A stretch of DNA of 64,000 nt, taken from NCBI GenBank assembly GCA_002794735.1, contig NBAZ01000002.1:1922001-1986000 (forward strand), in the 5' to 3' direction. Made by a program: the position numbers and the translations under genes. Below, in pieces: positions 37,401 to 51,757 of the stretch. Numbering within the stretch: the first letter of the stretch is position 1; every line of letters begins with the position of its first letter. The DNA comes from Pyrrhoderma lamaoense (lineage: Eukaryota > Basidiomycota > Agaricomycetes > Hymenochaetales > Hymenochaetaceae). The notes below the pieces were generated by a model. The model saw only the letters and a list, made by a program, of their open reading frames with translations, was not told where the DNA came from and searched no databases.

Positions 37401-38587
37401 TCAGTTATCAGATATGCAGCAGCAGCAGCAGCTACAGGATCGGATAGAGGAAATGCAACATGAAGCAGAGCATCAACATAAACTCGAGGAACACGCTCTA
37501 CATAAACAACAACAACAGCAACAGCAACAACAGTTTGCCCAAATGCAACAGGAGGCTCACCAACAAGCGCAAGTACAGCAACAGAAAATAAATCAACTCC
37601 AGCATCAACTAATACAACAGCAAGCGAATCATGAAGCACAGATGCAGTCTCTGCAACATGCACAAGCTGCAAGCCAGGCACGCATACAACAGCAAATTCA
37701 AACACTTTTAAAGGCGCAGCAACAGGCAAATACACGTACCTACTCTCAGATTCAGGCTATTATTGCTGCGAATAACCAGCGTACCGAGCAACTACTATCT
37801 ACTCATTTAACCGCAATACAGGGTCAAACTAGTGCGATGCAAGCGCATACGATGAACGTCCTCATTCAGACATTGAGGAAGATGCAGCAGGCTCAGTTAC
37901 AAGCGATAAGTGCAGCTTTATTGAGACCGAATCAGCCTGCTGGGGCAGTTTCAGGGCAAGGCTCTAGCTCGGTTGGATTGGGAACCATGGCGTGTCTAGC
38001 GCTACTGCAAACCCGGAGCAGGTTCAACGTCTGGGGCCGCAGGACAAGGACCCCCTGTACCTCCAAGACCCAGTAATGCACCATCTCCCGCGAGTTCACA
38101 TCATGTTCAACAGAATCACTTGACTACAACTCAGCATCCCACCGCAATCAATCACTCGAATGGAGTAGTCAAGCCAAATCTTGCTCATGGGGGACATACG
38201 ACTAACACTACTGGAGTCCATCAAGCTCATCACCAGGGTACAACGGTAGCTGGAAACACCCACGCGACACATTTGAACCCACTTCAGCAACATCAGGTTC
38301 GACCTCAGGTTCATGGTAATCCCCAGCAACCCCACGTTTCTACACCACACAGCGCTACATCACCTACAACTCAGGTAGTACGTCCGAGTGCTCAACATCA
38401 TTCTGTGGGTTCCATTGGCTCGACTTTACATGCACATGGTCAAACAGGACATGCTCAGATTCGCCCGTCTCAAATCACCCATCATGTTGGCCAAACAAAT
38501 CACACCAACGTAGCCCTACATTCTCAGGTAAACCATGCTATTCCTGCATTGCACACGCATAGCCAACCCGAACGTAATATAGCTTGA
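34468..38587 (+). CDS. Ser/Pro-, Gln- and His-rich protein with glycine-zipper-like segment; function unknown
   Basis: One long gene read through about seven single-base frame drops (near 34650, 34845, 35465, 36865, 37046, 38000 and 38020), all the same polarity. Segments in order: Ser/Pro/Thr-rich disordered part; a basic-acidic helix (ISLWGLSNTEKKREKERLEA and on, about 36090-36200); a Gly/Ala-rich stretch (VNIGVALGSAALNGASQ, then AAVGGAIAGLAGAALLNEV, 36500-36750) like a glycine zipper; repeats of an Asp/Ser/Leu/Gly motif (IDFSSLIPG, VDISSLNSV); a Gln-rich coiled coil with a nine-Gln run (37380-37900); and a His-rich tail to the stop at 38585-38587. The interval 36256-36377 holds two introns around a 9-nt exon (36319-36327). 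The true start was not found: no ATG lies at the head of the open stretch, so coding begins upstream or in an unseen exon. I do not recognise a family. Confidence 0.65.
37507..37533 (+). repeat. CAA/CAG trinucleotide repeat (poly-Gln)
   Basis: Mixed CAA and CAG codons encode nine consecutive Gln within the coiled-coil region of the Gln-rich protein. Another five-CAG run lies near 37417-37431. Mixed codons make it less prone to expansion than a pure repeat. Confidence 0.85.
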
Positions 38588-39303
38588 ACATTCATCTTTT
38601 GTGGATCTTAATGCTTCTGTTCTCCTGAAATTCTTGGATGTGATTTTTCCAATTATACAATTATATAGTGTGAATATATATATGTTTTGTGTGTAAAATT
38701 TTAAACCACAATTACTTTGAAAATAATTATATACTACATTAAGTAAAAGAAACCCCCAAAAAATTGAAAATTTGGACATTCTCACTAGTATCCATTTTTG
38801 TTTAATTAACGCGCTAGAGTGAGTACCGCTCCAGTTAGTATTTGGTGATATTTATCCTGTCCGAATTGAGATATTTACCACCCGGTCTTGGCGTTTTACT
38901 CATCGATATCATCATAATCATGAACTCCTTCTTTGTCTAGCGGCGGTGAACCTTGACGTAATAAGGAATATCAGTAGTCCCTTTGTGCAAAGCATTGGGA
39001 CCTACCGAACATGAAACGATAAGACAATCCATTGTTTGTAATCCAACAAACACGGAATTAATCCCTTTGTACTAAATTTTTGAGTGATTTTTGTTCGTGT
39101 ACGATTAAGACATATGATTTATTATTGGATAATAACTATCGCCTTTGTTTCCATTTATCTATAAATGCTTTCTCTGGTTGTGGAACAAAAAGTCTGCCTT
39201 TGCGCGTTCCTTGATTGCAAGCAATCTTGGGACAACTAATTTTGCTACCATATAGCTTTCTTCCAACTTGCTTCCGCTCGTTCTAAACTACCAAAAGTTC
39301 TTC
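38588..39303. other. Intergenic region, 0.7 kb
   Basis: AT-rich, with a TATATATAT stretch near 38675. No coding signal. It should contain the terminator of the Gln-rich gene and the promoter of the small gene that follows. Confidence 0.55.
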
Positions 39304-39788
39304 ATGTCACTCATACGAGTGACTACACTGTTCAATGTTTTTTTCTACTGTTTTTTATGTGCACATGCACAACCACACTCGTTAAAGTCGAGCGCTCGTT
39401 TTGGGTCGGATGGGGACAGTATACTACCGGTGTGGGTTTATCCGGTAGCAGCTGTAGGTGAGATACATCCATTATAAATCGATGTCTTCCATACTACACT
39501 CTAACATATAACTGCTTAACTGCTTAGGAGGATTAGTAGTCTTTGTTATATTTTGCTATATTATAGGACGGTGTTGTTACGGTTCCGAAGAAAATCGTCC
39601 AGTAAGTTCTCAATTTTTACATATATATATCCCAACGGGTCACGATCATAATCACTTACAACTCTCTTTTTTTTTCTTTACTTTCAACCTTCATATTTCT
39701 ATACGTAAAGTGCGGGACATGCTCGGGGAACTGTAACACGTACGGTTGCTGTTTTTGTGTAGACTGTGGTGATTGCGATTGCGGTTGA
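39304..39788 (+). CDS. Small single-pass membrane protein with Cys-rich C-terminal tail
   Basis: Three exons in consistent phase, 39304-39457, 39528-39601 and 39711-39788, give 101 residues. Donors are GTGAGA and GTAAGT; acceptors CTTAG and AAAG. Residues 1-22 (MSLIRVTTLFNVFFYCFLCA) look like a signal peptide. About 25 polar residues follow, then one transmembrane helix (VYPVAAVGGLVVFVIFCYII) and a tail in which exon 3 alone encodes nine Cys in 25 residues in CGTC, CNTYGCCFC, DCGDCDC patterns. The tail could bind metal, be palmitoylated or be disulfide-bonded; nothing in the sequence decides. The topology would put the tail in the cytosol if the signal peptide is cleaved. No family is recognised. 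Most of it lies in short exons, so simple ORF searches miss it. Confidence 0.7.
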
Positions 39789-40982
39789 TCGGGTTGACAA
39801 GGCTTCAACTCTCGACGGATATCATACTTGGGTTTCTTTTTTGAGTGGGATGTGTATATTACTAGTTATCATACTTGATGATCTTTCATATTGTGTTAGG
39901 AATGTTTGTATCAGGAATACGAATTATCTGTGTCGTTATGTCTGACTACAAGCTTAGTGTAAGACAAAATCAGAAAAAGAAAGTCTCGTGCTGTGAAATT
40001 AAAGGAAAATCCCATACCAGTGAACTTTTGTATCCCATATTTTTGTACGCTTCTAGTCTACTACGTTGGGAATTGACAAAAACAAAATATATGTATTATC
40101 GTACTTGCATTATGTGAGTAAACTTACGCACGATGAGAGTCTTAGATGTATATCATAACGCTAACTAGAAGATTAATGATACACTGTCATGGTTCATACA
40201 GCATACAGAAATCTTGAATAACCTGATATTAGGTGCACAGAAGATAAAAATATCTCAGGTACAATATACGGTTTGAAATCACAAAAAATGTGATTCTTTA
40301 GCTCCCTGTTCATGTGAAGATCTGATTGACTAATTTTATAAAGCACATACATCGTAACTGCCTCCAGAATTTCCAAAATAAACAAATATATACATTTTTA
40401 CTATTGCTTAAGTCTTCCGAAAGTTCAATATAATTCTCGTCAATAGTGAACTTCGAAATCGATTGCAATTCATGCATCAGTTGATGAGACTACTTATGGA
40501 GATCTTCACGAAAAGCATTAGAGCAAAACAACTTCTGGCTGTTATATAAAAGTATAAATTACCGAGTACGGAGATACAATGTAATGATTTATTTGCAATG
40601 CAAAGATACAATGGAAAATCGCACATACTCTTGGCGAAATATGAAAATTCGCAATGTAATAACTTTGGAATGATAAGGTATCACAAGTACCTCTGCTCAT
40701 CGTAAGGTGATAGAACTGAGACGATTGCTTATCTGAATCTAAAGATAGTTCTTACGAGTGTATACTCAGGATGTGGTATATGATCGTCCAGCGTAGTTTA
40801 TACAAATTGATCAATAAATAGAAATATGACAAGAGAATATGTAAATACACGTAACGAATTCCGTAAGTCACAGGGTATATTAGATACATATATTAGAGAA
40901 TTAGACTCTAAACACTAATCAAGGTCTTACCAGTATGAGACCCAAGTTTAGTATCTCCGATTCTTATGGAAAAAATAATGAG
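39789..40982. other. Convergent intergenic region, 1.2 kb
   Basis: Lies between two genes that end toward each other. Strongly AT-rich, no coding signal, no repeat family recognised. Confidence 0.55.
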
Positions 40983-41396
40983 TTATTCTGCAAATTTAAA
41001 GAATAAGGCATGGGGACATACAGGAGAATATACCGGTCGAGGAACACTTGGACCATATTGATCTTGGTAGTATCTTCCGTGTCTATATCCTTGATTATAG
41101 CCTCCACCTCGTACACCTCTACGTCTAGCAGCTAAACGGCGCTTTTTCCTTCGATGCCTAATCCAGAGAAAGCAGATTATAACAATAATGATAGGTATAA
41201 GAATACCTGCGTTTATAATAATAATTAGCATACGGGCGCCTTATTATGATGATTCAACTTCAGAATTCGAACGTACATAAGACTATAGCGGCGATAACTC
41301 CGCCGAGATACTACTGCTGACTTCAAGAGCATATACGTTCGTGGCACAACAAGTTAAGAAAGCTAAATTTGCGAGAGTCCGTCTTGAAAGGGGCAT
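40983..41396 (-). CDS. Small membrane protein with basic, Tyr/Gly-rich tail
   Basis: ATG at 41396 (minus strand) opens MPLSRRTLANLAFLTCCATN, a signal-peptide-like start. The second exon (from about 41240) encodes a long hydrophobic helix (MLIIIINAGILIPIIIVIIC), an Arg/Lys cluster (IRHRRKKRRLAARRR) as stop-transfer, and a Gly/Tyr/Arg tail ending at 40983. The intron is probably GTACGT..ATAAG (about 41275-41239). To splice in phase, the exon 1 frame must drop one base near 41305, which yields a Val/Ile/Ala-rich lead into the helix (GVIAAIVLCARML). With the same plan of signal peptide, one TM and short tail as the gene at 39304, it may belong to the same broad class, although the tails are unrelated. 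Exact exon 1 end is unsure. Confidence 0.5.
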
Positions 41397-44554
<3,158 letters not shown>

Positions 44555-45308
44555 TTCAATTTGGACCACTTTACGGACATCATTTTTTTCTTGACAGTTC
44601 TTTGTGTGCAAAATTATGACTCTCGTATTGTTCCATCAGAACAGACTTTGCATTTATATTGTATTATCCTTATTATTTTGTCTGGGCTGTTTATCACCCC
44701 TCATAGTGTTTCTTCCTAATTGATGACTTCTTTCTCCTTTTCTTCTTCTACTTCTCTTCCCTTGCTGACGGACAGCGTACTTTTTTACTTGCCATGCGCA
44801 TGCGCATGAAGAACTCCACTCGTTTATAATTTTCATGGACTACACATATTCTGTAGAACAGACTTTTAATACTATAACAACACTATAAAACCTGTAGTAA
44901 GCCGATATCGCTTTATAGTATTGACGTAGCAGAAGAAAAAAAAAGAGCCAAATATAAACTTGGCATCGGAGTTTCAAATCAATTATACACTGGCTTGAGT
45001 AGTACTTGTTTACATTATTATCAATTTTCGGAGGCTTTTTTACAGACAGCGATGCCGTTACCTGTTCTTTTTTTAACAGAAGGAGCTGAGAAGCAGCCTC
45101 GTGATGAGAGAGCCCCTATCAGTATGATGCAACTCATCTATATATGATCCAGCGCTCTAGCATATATACCTTGGAGTGCCTGTTTCTCCCATCTTCGTGA
45201 CTGGACATAACCAACTCTGAGATACAACCCTTCACTTTATATTATTTCTATTGTCTAGACATCTTGATAACTTATGAATCATCAAATGCGAGGCTTGATG
45301 ATGACGAA
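44555..45308. other. Intergenic region, 0.75 kb
   Basis: AT-rich, with T-rich stretches after the GMC stop. An upstream exon of the SH3-BTB gene may lie here: a plausible acceptor (TGTCTAG at about 45251-45257) precedes an open frame leading into the first SH3 strand, but no donor exon was identified. Confidence 0.5.
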
Positions 45309-46998
45309 ATGTTATTTCGAGTGATTGTTGTTTATGACTACGTAAGTGGTCAGGGTAAGAAGAATGAGATGTCACTGGAAGAAGGAGAGGTGATTGAGGT
45401 GGTGGAAAGAGTGAATGATGGTCAGTCGCCTCGTTCATTCTCATATTCATGTTCCTGCCAACCATTCAATGCATGTACTTGAATCCACGTAATCAGCGTG
45501 GTGGTATGGTCGCATCACTGATAAAACAGGCAGCATTGTGAAGCAAGGCGTCTTTCCAGGTACGAACTGCCCCCTCTCTTCATCCTGTCCTGCGAGATTT
45601 TTGTAGTTTAATTTCATCTTTCACCTAGCTTCACACGTCAAAATCATCGAAAACGACTCAGATCAAGAGGGCAGTATAAAGTCGGGCGGCGCAGAGTCTA
45701 CGTCAATGTCGGATACAGAACTTAGGTCTTCATCTGTGATATCGTTTATTTCTCGTTCTCCCTCGAGGCTTTCAGATCGAACACCCTCCCAAGAGTCTCC
45801 CCCACCCGCTTTTATTGATCTAGGTACTGGTCCTCACCCTGAAGATACCCTTAGTGGAGCTACAGTTGATTCCACAGTGCCTCACTTCAGGTAATCCGTT
45901 TTTTATTATTAGTTCATCTATGATCTTGCTTATTCTGCGATTTGAAGTTCGGATAAGGAGCCAGAGATGGAAGACGTGGAATCCGAGGACCAGAAAGCTT
46001 TTGTTTTCCATGAAGTCTATGCATACCCCGATGGCGATATGGTCCTTGAGTCAAGCAATGGCACACTTTTCCGTATCCATTCCTTGATCATGAAGTTATG
46101 CTCTAGTTACTTCCAAGAATTGCTTAAGAAGCCACAGCCTCGAAACACAGCTTGGATAGGACCTATTGCTGTTGAAGAGGATGATCAGGCTCTTCTCGCT
46201 CTCCTCGATCTTATATATCCCAATAGGGTGTTCCAGCTGGACTCCTCGACATCTTTTGACCTATACAAGATAGTGTGCTGTTCGGCTGAGAAATATGGCA
46301 TGTCTTCTGCCGTCTTCACCTTACGTAGGCTATCGACAACTGCATTGCAGTTTTTCTCTCCTATCCAGGTGTACAGTGTAGCAACGAAGCTTGGATGGGA
46401 AGAGGAGGCAAAGGTTGCTTCGACTGCGACTTTGGGGCGATTCATATATTCTAGCGAGTCTCAGGCACAACTCGTCACGTGTGAACCTCAAGCTCTTCTG
46501 CAGTTGGTTACCTTGCACAGACAACGTCGCGTCAAGCTTCTCGAACAACTCAGCTACGAGTCAATTTCAAGCCCAGGGATCTGGAAGGATCTGAAGCGGC
46601 GCAATGCGAACTGTGGGCATACTGAAACGTGTATATGTATATCAAAATCTACTTGGGTAAACTTTCTATACAAGGTCTCTATCGAGATCGAGAGCTGTCC
46701 CGATGGTCGACGTCTTAAAATTCAACCGTTCTATGACGATCCGGATTTCACAAAGCTATTTGATGGAGAGCCGGATATTCAGAAACAAAAGTTCTCATTT
46801 CCGCTACCTACTAAATCTACCACTATTCCATCACCAAATGTAAATGTGCAACAGCCATTAGGGCCAGTTTTTACAGGATTTGCTTCATTTGCTTCGCCAC
46901 CTATCGCACAACCCACATCAGTCGTTTGTGGTCTTGATAAACGATGTCTCATGAAACTAGTTACCGATAAAATTAACTCCTTGCCTAGTTGTATATAA
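45309..46998 (+). CDS. SH3-BTB/POZ domain fusion protein
   Basis: Four exons splice in phase: 45309-45420, 45497-45559, 45629-45890, 45948-46998, giving 495 residues. The N-terminal SH3 domain (about residues 2-68) shows VVYDYVSGQGKKNEMSLEEG, EVIEVVERVNDAWWYGRI and GVFPASHVKII: the ALYDY-like, acidic, WW and PxxY-like positions are all present. About 90 Ser-rich residues follow, then a BTB domain (about 175-275: GDMVLESSNGTLFRIHSLIM, SYFQELLKKP, LLALLDLIYP, AEKYGM) and the helical C-terminal part seen in the BTB protein at 27416-28377. The protein could link a polyproline partner to a BTB complex or CUL3; this is inference. SH3 plus BTB in one protein is unusual. The start ATG at 45309 is the first in frame but an upstream exon is possible. 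Two adjacent genes are an alternative; the second would start at ATG 45967. Confidence 0.75.
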
Positions 46999-47906
46999 GA
47001 TGAAATCTGGTACTGTTTGATCTTGTTTCTTTTCAGTGATGTAGCGGTATACTTCTCCCTTTTTAATATAACGCTTAAAGTAGTCGCATTCCCCTCGTAC
47101 ACCTGACCCGCTACCTTTTGGTTACGAAACTAGAACTGGTTCGCGCTGAGACGTGGTTCTAGTTAGCCCCCTTTTATTGCTGTTTTGGCAGACCTCCTGT
47201 TTTATCCAGACTATAGGTTTTTATATACTAAATAGTTCAATGTGACCTTGTAACAACCAAGGAGACACGATAAGTCCAAGAATCTGGCATGAAATTTGAG
47301 ACCATCAGTAATACGCGATGGACCCCAATCCAGCTCCCTGGTACACCCTTTATCGCCTTCACACTGTACCATCATCGACATATTTGTAGTATGTCGAAGT
47401 CCCTTATTTGTCTTTGAACATCTACTCTGACTTCATCATAAACGTTGACAATGAATATCTAACAACTTACTCTTTGAAGCAGAATATAGAAATGTACGGT
47501 ATAACCTCAAAATAGTCGTATATCATCGTAACTAGTCGTAACTGTTGGTCGTATCTATAGTGATATGATGGACCAATTTCTGATATTATCATCTGTTTTC
47601 GAAAACTCCAAATCTGTGTTTATACGCGTTCCTTTCGCTAACTCTGAGAGTCTATAATATCTGATTACTAGCATCATCTACTAGTTATTTTTTCTCATTT
47701 GGCTTCGACTCTGGCACTACTTTTTTTTATAAGTACTACTCGGAAATAAGTACTGCTTCATACTGAAGATACATCTCAATTGTTCGAAGTCCTTAGTCAA
47801 AGTTGTTCATTCTATTTCAATAATTTATTCGCTCATTCTAATACCTAGTGTACCAAACATAACAACTATAACTATAAGTATTGTAGAGCATATATGAGTT
47901 CTTCTT
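46999..47906. other. Convergent intergenic region, 0.9 kb
   Basis: Sits between the 3' ends of the SH3-BTB gene and FAD monooxygenase 1. AT-rich with no coding signal. Confidence 0.6.
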
Positions 47907-49700
47907 CTAATTCACGCCTTTCAGGCGTTCCTCATACATTTTGATCGCCCGTAATTTATCATCCTCGGCATCTGTGTCCCAAGCCCAATTCCAACCATCC
48001 ATGATCGCTGGTCCAAGCTCAGATAACTGCTCTGGGCTAGTAATCTCTTTATTGAGAGAAGTATAATTTGGATGGAGAAATTCGTATAGTTGTCCATTTC
48101 TGCGAGACTGACGCATGACGAACGTTGCATGCGGGAGGCGAATAGCCTCGTACACTTTCAGTGCGATGTGGATAGTATCCACAGTTGTAAGTGGGTGAGC
48201 TAAGAGAGCGGCGAGGATATAAGCATCTTCAAAGGCCTGTCCAGCTCCAGATCCTTGGTGTGGTGTCATTGCATGGGCCTATTCATTATTCAATTCAAGC
48301 GCTCTCAATTTACTCATCGGGATACTCACCGCATCGCCTATCAAAGCTATGCGATCAAAAGTATAGATAGGCAACTCCTTAAGTGTACAAATAGACCATT
48401 TCGAAGGTGCACGCAGGCACTACAGGATAACAGAGGTGGTTAGATTAGTTTATCAGTAATTGTAAATAAGATTGGTAAATTATATATATACGTACCCTTA
48501 AGATTTGTTGTACTTCTTCCTCCCAGCCTTCATATTGATCAAGAATCTCCGATAGCACAGAACTTTCCGACATCTTCCCTTCAAAAGGAACTCCTTCCAT
48601 TTGTGGTTGCATGCAAAATGCTACAACGTTGATAACTCCCCTACTCTTTATTGGCATAGCAATAATATGCTTCAATGGTATAAAATAATTAGACACTAGT
48701 CTTCAGTATCCCAAATATGCTTACTTTATCCTTTCCCATATACTTCAATACAAGAATGAGTATTATATACATAGCTTGATAGAAATATAAGAACTTATAC
48801 TCACGTTTCGAGACATGTCTAATACACCGTGTTTGGGATTGATTTTCCTGAGCTCTTCAGCGGAGATGAGACTACGATGGGCAACTGCTCCACTCCAGAT
48901 AGGGTTTTTCATGCTACGCAGAGTTTCAGCGCTAGCTTTACCTTCTTCGGACCCATCCATTTCTTTCTCTTGGGCAGCAAGATCAAGCATCGAATGGCGA
49001 GTAGAGGAGTGTATGCCATCTGCGCCGATTAATACATCGCATTCTGCTGAAGTACCATCTTTAAAGTTAATCTTTATTGGGGACGTCTTATGGCTTTCCG
49101 ATGGCAATTCAAATGAAACGAGTCGTTTTCCGAAATGAATATTAGTGACTTCATGATCGATTTGATCGACGAAACATTGTAAAAGCACAGCGCGATGAAA
49201 AGTGGGGCCTCCAACTATGTGAAATATTTGTTAGGGATGCCTTCCAGTAGTTTATTCTAGTTTTTGATACATACATGGAACTTTGATATCGTAAAATGAT
49301 ATACCTTCAGCTTGGTCAGACTTCCGTAGCTCAAAGGTGTCCCCTATAATCGAGTATTAAGAAAGAAATGTGTTTTTCTATAAAGCAAGCGTACTTAGTT
49401 CGTCTTCTTTGTCTGGTATGTTCACCACTTTTCGCAATGGCCCGTCGATTCCCAACCGTTTCATGATTTTCCAAGGGCGCAAAAGCATCCCTATTCCAGC
49501 ACCTATTTCAGTAAACTCTTGTGCAGACTCATAGATATTTATCTGTATATCCTTCCTTTCGGAGGATAGACGTGACAAGGCAATAGCTGCAGTCACCCCA
49601 GCTAAGCCACCACCACTATAAACAACAAAAAAATCAGAATCGTCTTTGAAGCAAGTCAAGATACACACCAGACTGCAACGGTTAGTTTATAGTTGGACAT
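47907..49700 (-). CDS. FAD-dependent monooxygenase 1 (salicylate hydroxylase-like)
   Basis: Class A flavoprotein hydroxylase, expected to use NAD(P)H and O2 on an aromatic or polyketide-like substrate. Eight exons join with no frame break (in transcription order): 49700-49669, 49615-49395, 49343-49275, 49214-48805, 48742-48725, 48669-48496, 48419-48330, 48278-47907; 461 residues. Motifs: CGGGLAGVTAAIAL (FAD ADP-binding GxGxxG, split by intron 1), CDVLIGADGIHSSTRHS (DG motif, about residues 165-180) and LIGDAAHAMTPHQGSGAGQA (GD motif, split by the last intron). It has no signal peptide, so it is probably cytosolic. Exon 5 is only 18 nt (YMGKDK). Exon structure matches the paralogue at 54977-56841 almost base for base. 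It diverges from the SUR7-like gene across an 838-bp shared promoter region. Confidence 0.92.
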
Positions 49701-50538
49701 TATGAGGAAGATTCGAATTTTGAAGAATTTGATGTTTCTGTATGGGAGTTGAAAACGATGTTTTTTGTAGTCTCCTCGCATCACGTGTAGGAGACGATTG
49801 CATCGCGCATATCATAGAGCCTGTAGCATAATATTGATCTAATCCTGGATGGAGTTCAAGGGCCTCAGACCGCTTGTGGGAGCATAGTCATTGCCACATA
49901 GTCCGATCACACAGGAAGTGATGGTCTAACTCCAATGTTTAGTAAGGGTGGGAATATTTTAGAGGAGGTACAGCTTCTTCTAGAGTATGAGACCAGGGAC
50001 ATTCGAGATTAGTTGCAGATTTAAAGGATTTCGCATATTTTTACTTACAAGTTTCTTGTTTCTTATATCATCTAACAAGGGGAAGCCATCTGTTTGAGTC
50101 GGCATTTTCTTCATAACAAAAATCCACTCCGATGCCCATCAAGGGATGCCTATTGCTTTACGCTCCATATTAGTCCAAAGCATGACAGAGCTATGAGAGC
50201 TAGTACTCATAAAATCACTTCGAAGTAAAAGTGATAACATGTCAAGGCAGAAAGCTTTTAAAATGTAAGTTGAAAAGTCGCTAGTAGTTTTAGGACATGT
50301 TTATGTAATGCATAATTGTATAAGTTATTACTACATTCGGTATAGAGCATACATAGTGGACTTTGCTTACAACCAGATCGCAAAGACTGACTGCAAAGCA
50401 AAGGTAAAATCCGTTGTATCTTTATACTTGCAAATATGAGGAATCTCTGCTTTTGCAGATACTTCAGCCTCCTGCCCATATTGCATCTTCGTAGCGTTAG
50501 ATAAGAGGCATATCTTCGCACCTCTTTCACTAGTATCT
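49701..50538. other. Divergent promoter region
   Basis: 838 bases between the start codons of FAD monooxygenase 1 (minus) and the SUR7/PalI-like gene (plus). No coding signal; AT-rich with a few short inverted stretches. Confidence 0.6.
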
Positions 50539-51757
50539 ATGGCAAGAAATCGAAGGAGGCAAGAAGACTCATATCAAAGTTATAATCCCGAATACGAAGC
50601 TCAAGGTAATGGAAAAATGAAAAAGCTTCCTAGAGTTTCTACTGGACTACTGGCTTTGGAGATTGTACTACTCCTTATAGCGACCATATGCATGTGTCTT
50701 GTGGTGGTTGCTCCCATTAAGAAAGATGGGTTTACGTACTATTTATACTCACTTGACATAGAAATCAAAATTCTGATCGACAAGATAACTGATAACTTTA
50801 TGTTTGGTGTCTGGGGGTATTGCACCTCTGGTGTTCAAAATAAGTATGTTACTCATATATAAACAAGGCTACATTTTTTGATGGACAACGTACAGGTTTG
50901 GTATAATAAAGTCGCATATAACGGATGCAACTTGCGCCCCCGTGTGGGAGACAATTGATGTGTTCGTCGTCAAAGCCACCCATCTTATACTATAAGGCTA
51001 ATATTACCTTTTAGCCCGAAAGTATCAACGAAGTACAAACGCCTTATAGCTGCAGGTCTTTCCATATTATCCGCTATACACTTGATAGGTTAGTTGTATA
51101 TCCAAGCTCATGCTCATGACTCTGAAATCTCTTGGACTACTAGCCGCAATAGCTACATTATTTTCTTTCATATTCTTTTGTATCACTAAAGGAAAGGCAA
51201 AATCAGGTAGTCCAAAGTATCCGAACTGGTTAAGGCGTACTTGGACTTCAATGATAGTTACATTGTGCTTGTCCTTTTTGCTTGTATCGTAGATTTCACT
51301 ACGATCATAACAGCAAAATCATTAGCAAAAGAGAAAGGGAAAGACATGGCCACATTACAATTCGGTGTCGGAGTGCGTAGTATGCAATTTTGATATTGCA
51401 AACTTATCTGATCAGACAGCTCTACTTCACATAGATATGGATCCTACTTGGAGGTACAGTAACAATTGTAATTGCCTCGATTCTTTTATTCTCAACTGGA
51501 TGTTGTTGCGGGAAACGGTAAGTCTCCGGAAGAGATTTCGTTTTAACGTCACTTCTGCTCTGTAGACTAATGGACAACCTAGAACACGAAGTACACAAGG
51601 AGATTATACTGAGGGTGGGATTCCGTTAGAGGATAGGCGTCATCGACATAGGAATGAAGAAGCTTACCCGGATTCACCACAAAGTGTATATTCTAGTGAT
51701 GGGCAAGATGTTAAACGTAGAGAAGGCAGAGAAAGATGGGATAATATTGACCTTTAA
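50539..51757 (+). CDS. SUR7/PalI-type four-TM membrane protein
   Basis: Plasma-membrane protein of the SUR7/PalI (Rim9) class, linked in other fungi to eisosomes, wall stress or pH sensing. Exons begin at 50539 (to 50843), 50896-50961 and 51015-51088, then about 51107 onward to the stop at 51755-51757. TM1 is VSTGLLALEIVLLLIATICM; an extracellular loop follows with GVWGYCTSG and DATCAPVWE, the Cys pair typical of the family. TM2 is IAAGLSILSAIHLI/LGLLAAIATLFSF, TM3 MIVTLCLSFLLV, then GKDMATLQFGVGV and TM4 LLGGTVTIVIASILLFSTGC. The tail is polar and Arg-rich. The frame drops one base near 51107, 51289 and at the last splice junction, all in the direction seen elsewhere in the window. The exon 2 donor is GTTCGT (50962). 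The fold assignment rests on TM pattern and loop Cys, not on a diagnostic motif. Confidence 0.7.

Noticed and set aside
37304..37735. 143-codon Val/Ala-rich open frame on the minus strand
   Set aside because: Antisense to the poly-Gln region; repeats of CAG read backwards give hydrophobic codons.
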